A stretch of 64,000 nucleotides of DNA from assembly GCF_003952365.1 (NCBI RefSeq), contig NZ_CP034443.1, positions 3,155,001-3,219,000 of the forward strand. The letters run 5' to 3'. This document shows, piece after piece, positions 18,754 through 27,759 of this stretch (positions are counted from its first letter, which is position 1; each line of letters opens with the position of its first letter). The stretch is from Mesorhizobium sp. M9A.F.Ca.ET.002.03.1.2. Its GTDB lineage: Bacteria; Pseudomonadota; Alphaproteobacteria; Rhizobiales; Rhizobiaceae. The position numbers were made by a program, and so were the translations under genes. The notes beneath the pieces are model-generated. The model did not search any database. It was not told where the DNA came from and was given only the letters and a program-made list of their open reading frames with translations.

Positions 18754-19995
18754 TCACTCGCCCGCCTTGGGCGCCTCTCCGTCGCCACGAATGAGCTTGA
18801 TGTCGGCCCCCGCCGCCCAGGCGCTGATATCCTCCCGCCGCAGCGCCGCCGCCATCATGTCCGGGAACAGATCCGGCGTGCAGGCGAAGACCGGAATGCC
18901 AAGCGCTGCGACCGAACCTGCCATCGCTGGATCGTAGCCGGGCCGTCCCTGATCGGTCAGCGCCAGCAGCACCACTACATTGACGCCGGATCGAACCAGC
19001 GCCGCCAGTCGCCGCAGCAGCTCCTGGCCATTGCCGCCTTCGTAGAGGTCGGTGATCAGCACCAGATGCGACTTGGTTGGCCGCTCAATACGGGCGGCGC
19101 AGTAGGCGACGGCCTGGTTGATGTCGGTGCCGCCGCCAAGCTGCACGCCGAACAGCACTTCGACGGGATCGCTGAGTTCCTCGGTCAGGTCGACGATGGC
19201 CGTGTCGAAGCAGACCAGCTTGGTGCGCACGACCGGCAGCGAGGCCATGACCGCGGCGAAGATCGAGGCATAGATCACCGAGCTTGCCATCGAGCCGGAC
19301 TGGTCGACGCAGAGAACCACTTCGTCGAGATCGACCAGCCGGCGCTGTTTGCGCATGAAGCCGACCAGCTTCTCAGGCACGATGGTCTTGTGCTCGGGCT
19401 GGTAGTGGCGAAGGTTTGCCGAGATGGTGCGCTGCCAGTCGATATCGCGTTGGCGCGGGCGATTGGTACGCCTCGATCGGTCGAGGGCGCCGCGTATCGC
19501 CTCGGCGGTCTTCTGCTCCAGTCTTTGCATCAGCTTGGCGACGATGCCGGCGATGATCGTGCGGGCGATGTCCTTGGTCTTGGCCGGCATGACCGAGCGC
19601 AGCGAAATCAGGTCGGCGACGAGGTTGACGTCGGCCTCGATCGCCCTCAGGAATTCCGGTTCCATCAGCATCTGCTTCAGGTCCAGCCGTTCGAATGCGT
19701 CTTTCTGGACGATCTGCACGACCTGCGCGGGAAAGAAGGACCTGATATCGCCCATCCATTGTGCAACGCGCGGCGCCGATCGGCCGAGTCCGCCGCGCCG
19801 CTTGCGCGGATCGGCAGCGGCGGCGTTGGTGCCGTCGCCGTAGAGTGCATCGAGAGCCGCCGAAAGCCGTTTGTCGTCGTTGGAAAGTGCCGCAGAGGTC
19901 TCGTCATCGGCACCGATCGCAAGCCGCCAGCGACGCTCCCGACCACCATCGGCAGTGAGCGGGCCGGGCTCGTTCATTTCGCCCTCGTCATCCAT
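18754..19995 (-). CDS. VWA domain protein of the MoxR/DUF5682/DUF5691/SWIM operon
   Basis: 413 aa from the ATG at 19993-19995. The N-terminal 220 residues are helical and charged. A von Willebrand factor A domain follows, with the MIDAS motif DQSGS (D231, S233, S235), GGGTDINQ and VLITDLYEG, so metal binding looks intact. No membrane anchor or signal peptide is present, so it is cytoplasmic. VWA proteins paired with MoxR ATPases act as metal-dependent adaptors or co-chaperones. It is the last gene of the five-gene operon; its start overlaps the DUF5682 stop by eight bases. Confidence 0.88.
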   Translation of the reverse strand: MDDEGEMNEPGPLTADGGRERRWRLAIGADDETSAALSNDDKRLSAALDALYGDGTNAAAADPRKRRGGLGRSAPRVAQWMGDIRSFFPAQVVQIVQKDAFERLDLKQMLMEPEFLRAIEADVNLVADLISLRSVMPAKTKDIARTIIAGIVAKLMQRLEQKTAEAIRGALDRSRRTNRPRQRDIDWQRTISANLRHYQPEHKTIVPEKLVGFMRKQRRLVDLDEVVLCVDQSGSMASSVIYASIFAAVMASLPVVRTKLVCFDTAIVDLTEELSDPVEVLFGVQLGGGTDINQAVAYCAARIERPTKSHLVLITDLYEGGNGQELLRRLAALVRSGVNVVVLLALTDQGRPGYDPAMAGSVAALGIPVFACTPDLFPDMMAAALRREDISAWAAGADIKLIRGDGEAPKAGE

Positions 19996-22237
19996 TGCCG
20001 TCTCCTCCGGTGAGCAACGGTCCAAGCAGGTGCAGATGTCGGCGCCATGCCTCGCCGCCATCCGGCGTCGGCGTCAGGCCAGCCGGCAAGCGCGCAGCAC
20101 GGCCGAGGACGGCCTCGATCAACCGCCGGCGCTCCATGCTGTCAAGGTTGGAGAAGACACGACGCAGCAGCGGTAAGTGCGCGATGAAAGCGTCTTCGTC
20201 GAGGGATTTGAGCCACGAATCGACCGCGCCGCGCAGACCTTCGTCATAGATCAGCCGTTGACCGGCGGTGCTGAAGAAGCCCTCGAAAAACCCTGCCGCT
20301 TCGGTGACCGGCGTTCCCGGTGACAGACGTCGCCCGAGCAGGCCGGCTGCGGCGTCGGCGGACAGATGGCCGGCCTCGTAGAGCAGGTGCGCGGCGCATC
20401 CCGCCGGTAGCGCCGTCGACCTCGGCCCCTCTAGGACAGCAGCCAATCCGTTGCGCCATCCGCTCAGCACGTCCTCGCCGGGCTCGACCAGCCTGATCGC
20501 CTCATCGGCCTTGCGCATCGCACCAACCAGCGTCGTGGCGGCCTGCTCATCCAGGTCGCGTGCAGCGTAGGCAAGCGCGATCGCGCCTTCGACGATCAGC
20601 CGCTCCATGAGGCCGGACAGCCGGTTCGTCTCCGTTTTGCGGGCCTCGCCGTAGCGGATGATGTCGGCGAGCGGCGGCACCGAGGCCAGGATCTCCAGGC
20701 ATTCGCTGCTGCGCGCCGCCCGCGCCTCCAATGCCGCGAGACCGGCCGTCGACGCTTCCGACAGACCTGCCGTGACGGCGCCCTGGACCAGTGCCGCAAG
20801 CGTATCGAGGGTCGCCGCCGCTTCGATCATCTGGATCAGGCGGCCGTTGGCGGCTTTTTCGATGGTCGGCCCGTAAATCAGGTTCTCGACCAGACGGACG
20901 GCATATTCCGGTTCCCAGGCCAGGGTCCATCGCTCGCGGAAGGTGCCTCGGCTGCGACCGGCGTCCGTCAACTTGCCCCAGTGCACACCGAGCACGTTCA
21001 GCCGATGCAGCAATGTCGAGCGAAACAGCCCGCTGTCGCTTCGCAAATCGACGGATAGTTCCCGCTCCAGCGCCTCAGGCTTCAGCCGCGCCGCCTTCTG
21101 GTTGCGCTGCAGATCCTCGATCAATGGCGCCAGCGGCGTGTCGGGGGGAATTTCGCCGACGTCCGCGCCCAGAAGTAGCTCGGCCTCTACCAGCGCCCAG
21201 AGCAACGCTTCGCCATTGAACAAGGCCGCGACCGACGCGTCGCGCAATTCCTCGAACCCGGGCTTCGGCCGCTCGCGAATTGCGGCGAGCGTGCGGGCGA
21301 GCCGCTCGGCTTCGATCAATGATGCGGTCGAGACCAGGTGGCCCTTTGCCCGCAGCACCGCCGCGATCATCGCAAGCCACAGGGTTGCTGCATCACTGCG
21401 GCCGCGGGTGCGCCAGAGATGCTTGCACCAACCGGGTGCGACGACGCCCGCGCCATAGCCGTATCCCAGCGCCAGCCGCGGTCCCGTCCACGGCGCCCAT
21501 GTCATCGTGCTCTTGCGCCGGGCAATTCCCTTGATCAGGGCTTGATCGTTTTTTTGTGTGTGGGCTGCCTGCAGTGCCGGCACGTGCCATGCACCGCAGA
21601 CGACAGCGATCGGCCCGTCGAACTCCTTGCGCGCCGCCGCGATCTCAAGCCGCATATGCGCTTCGCGTTTGGCTTCGAACTGCGCAATCGGACCTTCGCC
21701 GTCCCGCAGCGTCGTCATCGCGTCGGCGATGGCGACGAATATGGGGCCGGGTTCAGGGTTCTGCTCGATGATATCCGACCACCAGCTTTCGCCGTCCTCA
21801 TAACCGGCGGCTTGTGCCAGTATACCTATCGGGTCACGCAGATCCGGAGCCGCATCAATGGTGTTCTCACTCGCTTCATCCGCTTCGCCAGCCTTTTTGA
21901 CGCCGTCTGCAGCCATGAACCGCGCTGACGACGGGAGATCGATGAAGCGCAACGCCGCTTTGTTGCCGACAGCCCAGAGGGCCGCCTGATATTCTGGCGA
22001 GAATTCGGCGAAGGGCCAGAAACTTGTCGAAGCCGGATCATCCTCCGGATAGCAAAGCAGTGCGACCGGCGGCTGCATTTCCGAGCGGGCCAGCAAGGGC
22101 AGCAGCGCGGACGCATCGATCGGCCCCTCGATCAGCACGGCGACCGGTTGCAAATCCTGCAACGCCTGCACCAGGCTGTCGGCGGAGCCCGGCCCGTGAT
22201 GGCGTATGCCGAAATAGGCGACGTCGCTATGCCCCAT
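19988..22237 (-). CDS. DUF5682 family protein
   Basis: 749 aa cytoplasmic protein starting MGHSDVAYFGIRHHGPGSAD. The N-terminal GIRHHGPGS, an IEGP motif at about residue 40 and AVVCGAWHVPALQ near residue 230 recall the conserved H/E pattern of the TraB/TIKI/EreA-like hydrolase fold; that link is my inference. The rest is helical without recognisable motifs. The family is normally found beside MoxR, VWA, DUF5691 and SWIM genes, as here. It starts 4 bp after the MoxR gene. The biochemical function is not known to me. Confidence 0.8.
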   Translation of the reverse strand: MGHSDVAYFGIRHHGPGSADSLVQALQDLQPVAVLIEGPIDASALLPLLARSEMQPPVALLCYPEDDPASTSFWPFAEFSPEYQAALWAVGNKAALRFIDLPSSARFMAADGVKKAGEADEASENTIDAAPDLRDPIGILAQAAGYEDGESWWSDIIEQNPEPGPIFVAIADAMTTLRDGEGPIAQFEAKREAHMRLEIAAARKEFDGPIAVVCGAWHVPALQAAHTQKNDQALIKGIARRKSTMTWAPWTGPRLALGYGYGAGVVAPGWCKHLWRTRGRSDAATLWLAMIAAVLRAKGHLVSTASLIEAERLARTLAAIRERPKPGFEELRDASVAALFNGEALLWALVEAELLLGADVGEIPPDTPLAPLIEDLQRNQKAARLKPEALERELSVDLRSDSGLFRSTLLHRLNVLGVHWGKLTDAGRSRGTFRERWTLAWEPEYAVRLVENLIYGPTIEKAANGRLIQMIEAAATLDTLAALVQGAVTAGLSEASTAGLAALEARAARSSECLEILASVPPLADIIRYGEARKTETNRLSGLMERLIVEGAIALAYAARDLDEQAATTLVGAMRKADEAIRLVEPGEDVLSGWRNGLAAVLEGPRSTALPAGCAAHLLYEAGHLSADAAAGLLGRRLSPGTPVTEAAGFFEGFFSTAGQRLIYDEGLRGAVDSWLKSLDEDAFIAHLPLLRRVFSNLDSMERRRLIEAVLGRAARLPAGLTPTPDGGEAWRRHLHLLGPLLTGGDGNG

Positions 22238-22241
22238 GGCG

Positions 22242-23321
22242 TCAGATCGCTGCGTTCAAGGCCGCGTAATAGCCTGCGTAGTCGGGCCGCTTCTTGAGCA
22301 CTGTTTCCAGATATTCCTCCAGCACCGCCTTGTCTTGGACCGGATCTTTCACGATCGCGCCGACAAGGCTGGCGGCGAGACCTTCGGCGCCGAGCTTGCC
22401 GCTGTCGAACCACGCCGCCTGGCTCAGGCCGCCAACCATCGTCGCGATCGCCTCTGCGGTCGACAGCGAGCCCGAAGGCGTCTTCAGCGTCACCTTGCCG
22501 TCGGCAGTCGCACCGGACCGCAATTCGCGGAAGATGGTCAGCACGCGGGCGATCTCTTCGCCGACATTTTTCGGCACCGGCAAGTCGAGCCCGCCCGCCA
22601 TCTCATCGACCCGTTTGGAGACGATCGCCACCTCTTCCGCCATGTCTTCCGGCAATGGCAGCACCACGACGTTGAAGCGACGCTTGAGCGCCGAGGAAAG
22701 TTCATTCACACCTTTGTCCCGGTTGTTTGCCGTGGCGATAATGTTGAAGCCGCGCTGGGCATAGATCGATGTGTTCAATTCCGGGATCGGCATCATCTTT
22801 TCGGACAGCACGGTGATCAGCGTATCCTGCACGTCCGAGCCCATGCGCGTCAGTTCTTCGAGGCGGCACAGCTTGCCGGTCTGCATGGCGCGGTAGAGCG
22901 GCGTCGGCACCAATGCTTCCTGGCTCGGGCCCTTTGCCAGAAGCTGCGCATAGTTCCAGCCATAACGGATCTGGTTCTCGTCGGTGCCGGCCGTGCACTG
23001 CACGATCAGCGTCGAGTCGCCCATGATGGCGGCGGCGAGATGTTCCGACACCCAGGACTTGGCCGTTCCGGGAACGCCGAGCAGCAACAGCGCGCGGTCG
23101 GTGGCGAGCGTTGCCACCGCGGTCTCCATCAGTCGGCGGCGACCGACATATTTCGACGTTATCAGCGTGCCGTCGCCAGCCTTTCCGCCCAGCAGATAGG
23201 TCAGCACAGCCTGTGGCGAGAGGCTCCAGCCGGCAGGCTTTTGCCTGTCGTCACCGCGTGCCAGCGCCTGCAATTCAGAGGCATAGGCCTGCTCGACCGG
23301 GAGACGGATGGCAGCATTCAT
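22242..23321 (-). CDS. MoxR-type AAA+ ATPase
   Basis: 359 aa AAA+ protein of the MoxR group. Walker A is GVPGTAKS (82-89); the Walker B position reads LCRLEELTRM, with E155-E156 where most AAA+ proteins have Asp-Glu; sensor 1 is IIATANNRD, followed by the arginine-finger region LSSALKRRFN. MoxR ATPases remodel or activate partner proteins, commonly together with a VWA protein. It lies centrally in the operon between DUF5691 and DUF5682 and is probably the motor of the system. Confidence 0.88.
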   Translation of the reverse strand: MNAAIRLPVEQAYASELQALARGDDRQKPAGWSLSPQAVLTYLLGGKAGDGTLITSKYVGRRRLMETAVATLATDRALLLLGVPGTAKSWVSEHLAAAIMGDSTLIVQCTAGTDENQIRYGWNYAQLLAKGPSQEALVPTPLYRAMQTGKLCRLEELTRMGSDVQDTLITVLSEKMMPIPELNTSIYAQRGFNIIATANNRDKGVNELSSALKRRFNVVVLPLPEDMAEEVAIVSKRVDEMAGGLDLPVPKNVGEEIARVLTIFRELRSGATADGKVTLKTPSGSLSTAEAIATMVGGLSQAAWFDSGKLGAEGLAASLVGAIVKDPVQDKAVLEEYLETVLKKRPDYAGYYAALNAAI

Positions 23322-23339
23322 ATGTATTCTCCGGATTGA

Positions 23340-24785
23340 TCATGTGTCGGTTCTGGGCTGATGTTCGGCCAGCGCTGCATTGAGACGCAGGAGGCCGAGT
23401 GATGGGGCCGCGGGCGGCATGCCGGCCGCGACGACCTCGTCGATCAATTTTACTGCTGTGGTCGCGGTGGCAAGGAAGCCGATCGTTTCCAGGATATCGT
23501 CGGCGCCCCGGCGCATGGCCTCGTCGTTTCCCGCAACGGCGGAACGCAATGCCGAAAGAGCTGACCCATTCGAAAGGTCGTCCCACGCCACCCAGCCAGC
23601 ATCAAGGCCTTCCGCCAGATTGATCGCGCCAAGGTAATTTGCCTGCTTGAGGATCAGCCGGACGAGAGTTCGTTTTCTGCGGCCGTCCAGGCGCGGCGTG
23701 AGGTGCAGTGCGAACAGCGCTGGTTTGCCGCCATCGGCGACAAGTGCGTCCGCCATATGCGTCACCGCAGCGTCGCTCCCTGAAGCGGCGACCATTCGTG
23801 CGATCAGGATGTCGGCATTGTTGTCGGCGCCGAATTGCCAGGCTCCTAGGAATTCTGATTCGGTGGTGTCGAACCGCGCGGCAAGGTCGCCCAGGTTGCA
23901 GATCTCGAACAGTTCGGCGCGACGGGGTTCCTGCGCCGGCGATTTCAATTTCGCGGGCGTATAGATGTTGCGGCGGCGGATGAAGCCGGATTTGCCTTCG
24001 CTGATGAAGGCGGCGAGTTCAGCTGCGGGATCATCCGGTCCGCCATCGTTTGAGCGGCCGTACTCCCCCAGCCTTGCCAGCAGCCGGTCGGCCAGTTCGC
24101 GCACCTTGCCGGACCTGTCGGCGGAGAGGCTTTTAAGGAACGGCGCATCCTCGGCGCCCAGGCCGAAGCGCATGAGTTCGACGAGCGCAAGCCTGACCTC
24201 GGCGGGCTCGCCCGATGCCTTGGCCTCGATCAGCATTCGAGCCGAAGCCGGTTCACTGTGGCGCATGTCTGCCAGCACGATGCGTCGCGCGGCGGGATAG
24301 AACTCATCCCAATTTTCCGCCGTCAGTCTCTCTTGCGGGGCACGTCTCTCCCCGTCCACGCTTGCTTGCCAGTCGATCCAGGGAGCGTAGACGTCCGGAC
24401 TGTTCTGGTCCGACGCGGCGGGCATCCAGTCCATGGGATGGAGCACAAAGCCGCGGCTGGCGACAAGCGTTACCACGCGCGTTTTGCGCCTCGCGTCAAT
24501 GGCGTGTTTCAGAGCGGCTCTCAGCAGCGGTCGCAATCGCTCCGGCAGCATTGGGAGCGCAAGCTTGGGCAGCAGCGGCCGGCGCTTGAGTGTCTTCGGC
24601 GCCGCAGGCCGAAGGGCGACGTCGAGCGCTTGTGCCGCGATTGCCAGGAGCCGGCGCTCCTGCTCGTCGGGACTTGCACCGCCGGCGATTGTCTTCCAGG
24701 CAGTCGGAGCCAGATCGAAAGTGGCTCCGCCGGTGATCCAGCAATCGCGCATTGTCGCCAGGCCTGTTTGCTCGCCCTCGTTCAC
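23340..24785 (-). CDS. DUF5691 family protein
   Basis: 481 aa, GTG start overlapping the stop of the SWIM gene (GTGA). It is helical and rich in Leu, Ala and Arg, with HEAT-like stretches (for example SARMLIEAKASGEPAEVRLALVE is the style of repeat seen), no signal peptide and no catalytic motif I recognise. The family is defined by linkage to MoxR, DUF5682 and SWIM proteins. A scaffold or substrate-binding role is plausible, but this is a guess. Confidence 0.72.
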   Translation of the reverse strand: MNEGEQTGLATMRDCWITGGATFDLAPTAWKTIAGGASPDEQERRLLAIAAQALDVALRPAAPKTLKRRPLLPKLALPMLPERLRPLLRAALKHAIDARRKTRVVTLVASRGFVLHPMDWMPAASDQNSPDVYAPWIDWQASVDGERRAPQERLTAENWDEFYPAARRIVLADMRHSEPASARMLIEAKASGEPAEVRLALVELMRFGLGAEDAPFLKSLSADRSGKVRELADRLLARLGEYGRSNDGGPDDPAAELAAFISEGKSGFIRRRNIYTPAKLKSPAQEPRRAELFEICNLGDLAARFDTTESEFLGAWQFGADNNADILIARMVAASGSDAAVTHMADALVADGGKPALFALHLTPRLDGRRKRTLVRLILKQANYLGAINLAEGLDAGWVAWDDLSNGSALSALRSAVAGNDEAMRRGADDILETIGFLATATTAVKLIDEVVAAGMPPAAPSLGLLRLNAALAEHQPRTDT

Positions 24786-26182
24786 GACAGGTCAAGCCTC
24801 CCGAACCCGCTTTGAGCGGCCAGAAGGTCAAGCCGGGCGCCATCCCAGAGCGCTGCCGTGGCCGTAAGGTCGAGGCCGAGCAATGTTTGGTTGACAGCGC
24901 CGGCGATCGGCAAGGCGATACCTTGCGGATCGTCCGCAGCCTGCCACCAGCCTGTGCCCCGGTCATCGACCAGGACTGCACCGGCCGGCAGCATGAGAGG
25001 ACAATCGGTAGTCCAAGGCGCGGCGTCCTGATGGGAAGCATGCGTGGCGAGTGGGTCCTTGGCAGCGTCAAAGGTGAAATCAGGCCACGCGCCGGACATC
25101 ACTTCGCCCATGCGCTCCGCCACCAGCGCGCGCAGCGGCTTGCGTGATGGATAGAAGACCAGCCGGGCATCGAAACGATCGCCCGGAGCAAAAGCGTTCG
25201 ACCGGCGTCCGGCAGAAGCTGGAAAATAATCGAGCAGCACGGCAAATTGCGGGGTAGTGCTCTTCAGATCGAGCAGCCAGGTCGAATGACTGACGAGACC
25301 GTCGCGGCGGCTCTCGATCTTCTCGCCCAGAACTTCCCAGAAGCTTTCGACCTGTCTTGCATCGGGATTGGCCAGAACCTGTTCGCGGGTTTCAGACGTC
25401 GATATGAGGCGCTTCAACTCGGGGTCGTCGGGCGCCGACCGCCACGCCTTGGCCAGCAGCACAAGCTTGCCGAGTTCGCGGATCGCCGCATCCGGTCTTT
25501 CTTCGCTGCGCAGCGCCATCAGCCGCGATGGGATCTCGTCGATGCGACCGGCAAGCGCGGTTGCCTTCATGTCGACCAGCCGCGCGGCAATCCGGCGGCA
25601 ACGGTCGCTGCTGGCAGCGACAAACCCGGAAAGACCAAGCCGCAACTGGTCGGCGATCCATTGATCGAGCTCGTCGAGCGCCGCCGACACTGCTTGCCGT
25701 GTGTCTTCTGCCCGCTTGCGCTGCGCTGCCTCGCGACGCTCCACAGCCGCAAGGTCTTCGACGGCGGCACTTTCGTCCGTCCGTGTGGCCTCATCAATGC
25801 TCTTGGCTGCCGCGCCGGGTGTCGATTGCGCTGGCGGTGGCGTCGTCCTCCTGCGCCGGCCAAGCCAGTCATTCACCCATTCCGGCGTGGATTCAGCCGC
25901 GGCAAAACTGGCTGGCGCAGTGGCGGCAATCCACATCAGGGCCAGCGTGTGCTTGCACGGGAATTTTCGCGACGGGCAGGTGCATTTGTAGCCGTGATCG
26001 CCAGTGTCGACCACCACCCGATAGGGATTGGAGCCGGAGCCCTGGCATTCACCCCAGATGAGCGCCTGCTGCTCATTCTTTTCGAGCCGCGGCCAGTTCG
26101 ATCGCTTGGTCAGCTTGGAGGCGGCGCTCAGCGACGCCTGATCGGGCGCAAGCGCCTCGATGGTTTTCAAATCGAATTCCAA
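24782..26182 (-). CDS. SWIM zinc-finger protein
   Basis: 466 aa. An N-terminal SWIM zinc finger CTCPSRKFPCKH (C67, C69, C76, H78, pattern CxCx6CxH) is followed by a low-complexity Ala/Thr-rich stretch and a long alpha-helical region (about 130-290). SWIM domains bind DNA or protein and occur in Swi2/Snf2 and MuDR-type proteins. It is the first gene of the operon, so it may provide target recognition to the MoxR/VWA machinery. It overlaps the DUF5691 start codon. Confidence 0.83.
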   Translation of the reverse strand: MEFDLKTIEALAPDQASLSAASKLTKRSNWPRLEKNEQQALIWGECQGSGSNPYRVVVDTGDHGYKCTCPSRKFPCKHTLALMWIAATAPASFAAAESTPEWVNDWLGRRRRTTPPPAQSTPGAAAKSIDEATRTDESAAVEDLAAVERREAAQRKRAEDTRQAVSAALDELDQWIADQLRLGLSGFVAASSDRCRRIAARLVDMKATALAGRIDEIPSRLMALRSEERPDAAIRELGKLVLLAKAWRSAPDDPELKRLISTSETREQVLANPDARQVESFWEVLGEKIESRRDGLVSHSTWLLDLKSTTPQFAVLLDYFPASAGRRSNAFAPGDRFDARLVFYPSRKPLRALVAERMGEVMSGAWPDFTFDAAKDPLATHASHQDAAPWTTDCPLMLPAGAVLVDDRGTGWWQAADDPQGIALPIAGAVNQTLLGLDLTATAALWDGARLDLLAAQSGFGRLDLS

Positions 26183-26436
26183 GCCGCGCCTCTTGTGACT
26201 CGAACCAAACGCCTGTCGCCAGGATAGACAGCCGTTTGTGAAGAATTATTATAGCTCCCGCGAAGGGAAGAACGATACTTCTCGGCTCCTGTCCTTATGT
26301 GCCCGAATTCGCCTGATCCGCAAGCGATGTCACCATTCGGCAGGCAGAGCATTTCCAGCAAAAACCCGGCGTTTGGCGTCGGCAGACCAGTTATGCGTTC
26401 CGTAGACGGGAGCAGGCCTTGGCGGCCCAGAGGGCG
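26183..26436 (-). promoter_or_regulatory. Upstream region of the MoxR operon with a candidate -10 box
   Basis: This 254-bp AT-richer gap separates the SWIM gene from the glycosidase gene. On the minus strand a perfect TATAAT lies at 26253-26248, about 66 bp upstream of the SWIM start codon, without a convincing -35 box (ATCGTT at 17-bp spacing). No other gene is visible here. Confidence 0.35.
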
Positions 26437-27717
26437 TCAGCCTCTGCCCTTCAGGAACTCGATCACCATCGCAGCAGTCCAGGTGAAACGGTCGCCGCCG
26501 AGCGGTTCGCCGCTGAGCGGATCGTAATATTCGGCAAAACCGCTCTCGGCGATCAGGTCAAGGCTGGATTGCGTGATCCGCTGGGCGACTTGCCCATGGT
26601 CGGCGGCGGCAAGCCCGTCGGCGATCATGTAATTGACCACCAGCCAGACCGGCCCGCGCCAGTAGCGTTTGGCGTCGAAGTGCGGATCGCTGGGATCGTG
26701 CGACGGGACGATATAGCGTGCCTTGCCGGCGATGCGCTCGATGGAGGCAGCGATTGCAGCAGTACGGGTTTTCGGGATGGCCGAGAAGACCGGCAGGATG
26801 CCGCCCACCGAAGCGCTGTCGACGAGCTTTCCGATGACACGGTCGAGGCAGAGATACTGACCGTGCGCATCGCTCCACAGCCGTTCCATCGCCGAAAGCC
26901 CCTTTTTGGCGCGGGCGCGATTGGCTTCTGCGATTTCCTTCTCGCCGAGCCTCTCGGCAAGATCGGCAAGGTCGGCCGCTGAGCGGATCAGGATGGCGTT
27001 GAAGCCGGGATCGACGATCCGGAAGGGGGAGGCATCGTGGAGCTTTGCATTGTCCCAGTCCAGTGCGCGAAAGTGCTGCAGCAGCCAGAGGTACCGGTCA
27101 TATTGCCCCTTGGTCGGCCGGTGCGCCGGGTCGGCATGCAGGGTGTCGCGGCGCGTGTAGAGCTCGACGCCTTCGGTCGGCACGCGCTCGAAGGCGTCGT
27201 CCCAGTCGATCGAGTTGTCGCGGCCGGACTCCCATGGATGAATGATTGCGACCAATCCTTCGCCCTTCGGGTCACGGTTTTCATAGAACCAGCGGTGCCA
27301 GGCATCGATCTTCGGCAGCAGCGCGCGGGCGCGCTCGGCGGCTAGTTTCCTGTCCCTTGCTCGCTCGAACAGGCGGCGCACAGCAAAGCCCGCCACCGCC
27401 GGCTGGGTGATGCCGGAGGTGGCAGTGGGGCGGTTGGTCCTCCAGACCTCCGGCCCGGGGAAATAGCTGTCGTTCAGGACATGGAAGACGATATGCGGCA
27501 CCATGCCGTCCGGCCATTGATGGGCAAACAGCGTCTCGATCTCGGTCCAGGCGCGCGCCTCGTCGTAGTAGGCAAGACCGAGCGCGGTCAGGCAGGAATC
27601 CCAGTTCCATTGGAACGGATAGAGGCCCTTGGTCGGGATGGTGTAGTCGCCGTGGTCGTTTTCCCTGAGCACCTCGACGGCACGGGCGATGGTTTCGTTG
27701 ACGGCAAGAGAGGTCAT
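26437..27717 (-). CDS. GH63-like glycosidase (possible glucosylglycerate / mannosylglycerate hydrolase)
   Basis: 426 aa (alpha/alpha)6-barrel glycoside hydrolase of the MGH1/GH63 type. It has YPFQWNWDSCLTALGL (33-48), ESGRDNSIDWDD with a likely general acid D167, and EYYDPLSGEPLGGDRFTWTA with a likely base E396; this spacing fits short bacterial GH63 enzymes that hydrolyse the osmolytes glucosylglycerate or mannosylglycerate. No signal peptide is present, so it acts in the cytoplasm on imported substrate. It is the last gene downstream of a LacI-controlled sugar importer. Another alpha-glucoside is possible. Confidence 0.75.
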   Translation of the reverse strand: MTSLAVNETIARAVEVLRENDHGDYTIPTKGLYPFQWNWDSCLTALGLAYYDEARAWTEIETLFAHQWPDGMVPHIVFHVLNDSYFPGPEVWRTNRPTATSGITQPAVAGFAVRRLFERARDRKLAAERARALLPKIDAWHRWFYENRDPKGEGLVAIIHPWESGRDNSIDWDDAFERVPTEGVELYTRRDTLHADPAHRPTKGQYDRYLWLLQHFRALDWDNAKLHDASPFRIVDPGFNAILIRSAADLADLAERLGEKEIAEANRARAKKGLSAMERLWSDAHGQYLCLDRVIGKLVDSASVGGILPVFSAIPKTRTAAIAASIERIAGKARYIVPSHDPSDPHFDAKRYWRGPVWLVVNYMIADGLAAADHGQVAQRITQSSLDLIAESGFAEYYDPLSGEPLGGDRFTWTAAMVIEFLKGRG

Positions 27718-27759
27718 TGAAGCGTTCGTACTTTCGCAATCATAGGGCGTTGGGCGGGA

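Noticed and set aside
17221..20013. 930-residue open frame on the plus strand
   Set aside because: It runs antisense to the FAD oxidase and VWA genes, has no recognisable domain, and is a by-product of high-GC codon use in those genes.
18754..26182. MoxR/VWA operon as a BREX, CBASS or restriction system
   Set aside because: No nuclease, methylase, nucleotidyltransferase or phage-specific domain is visible, so assignment to a named defence type is not supported.
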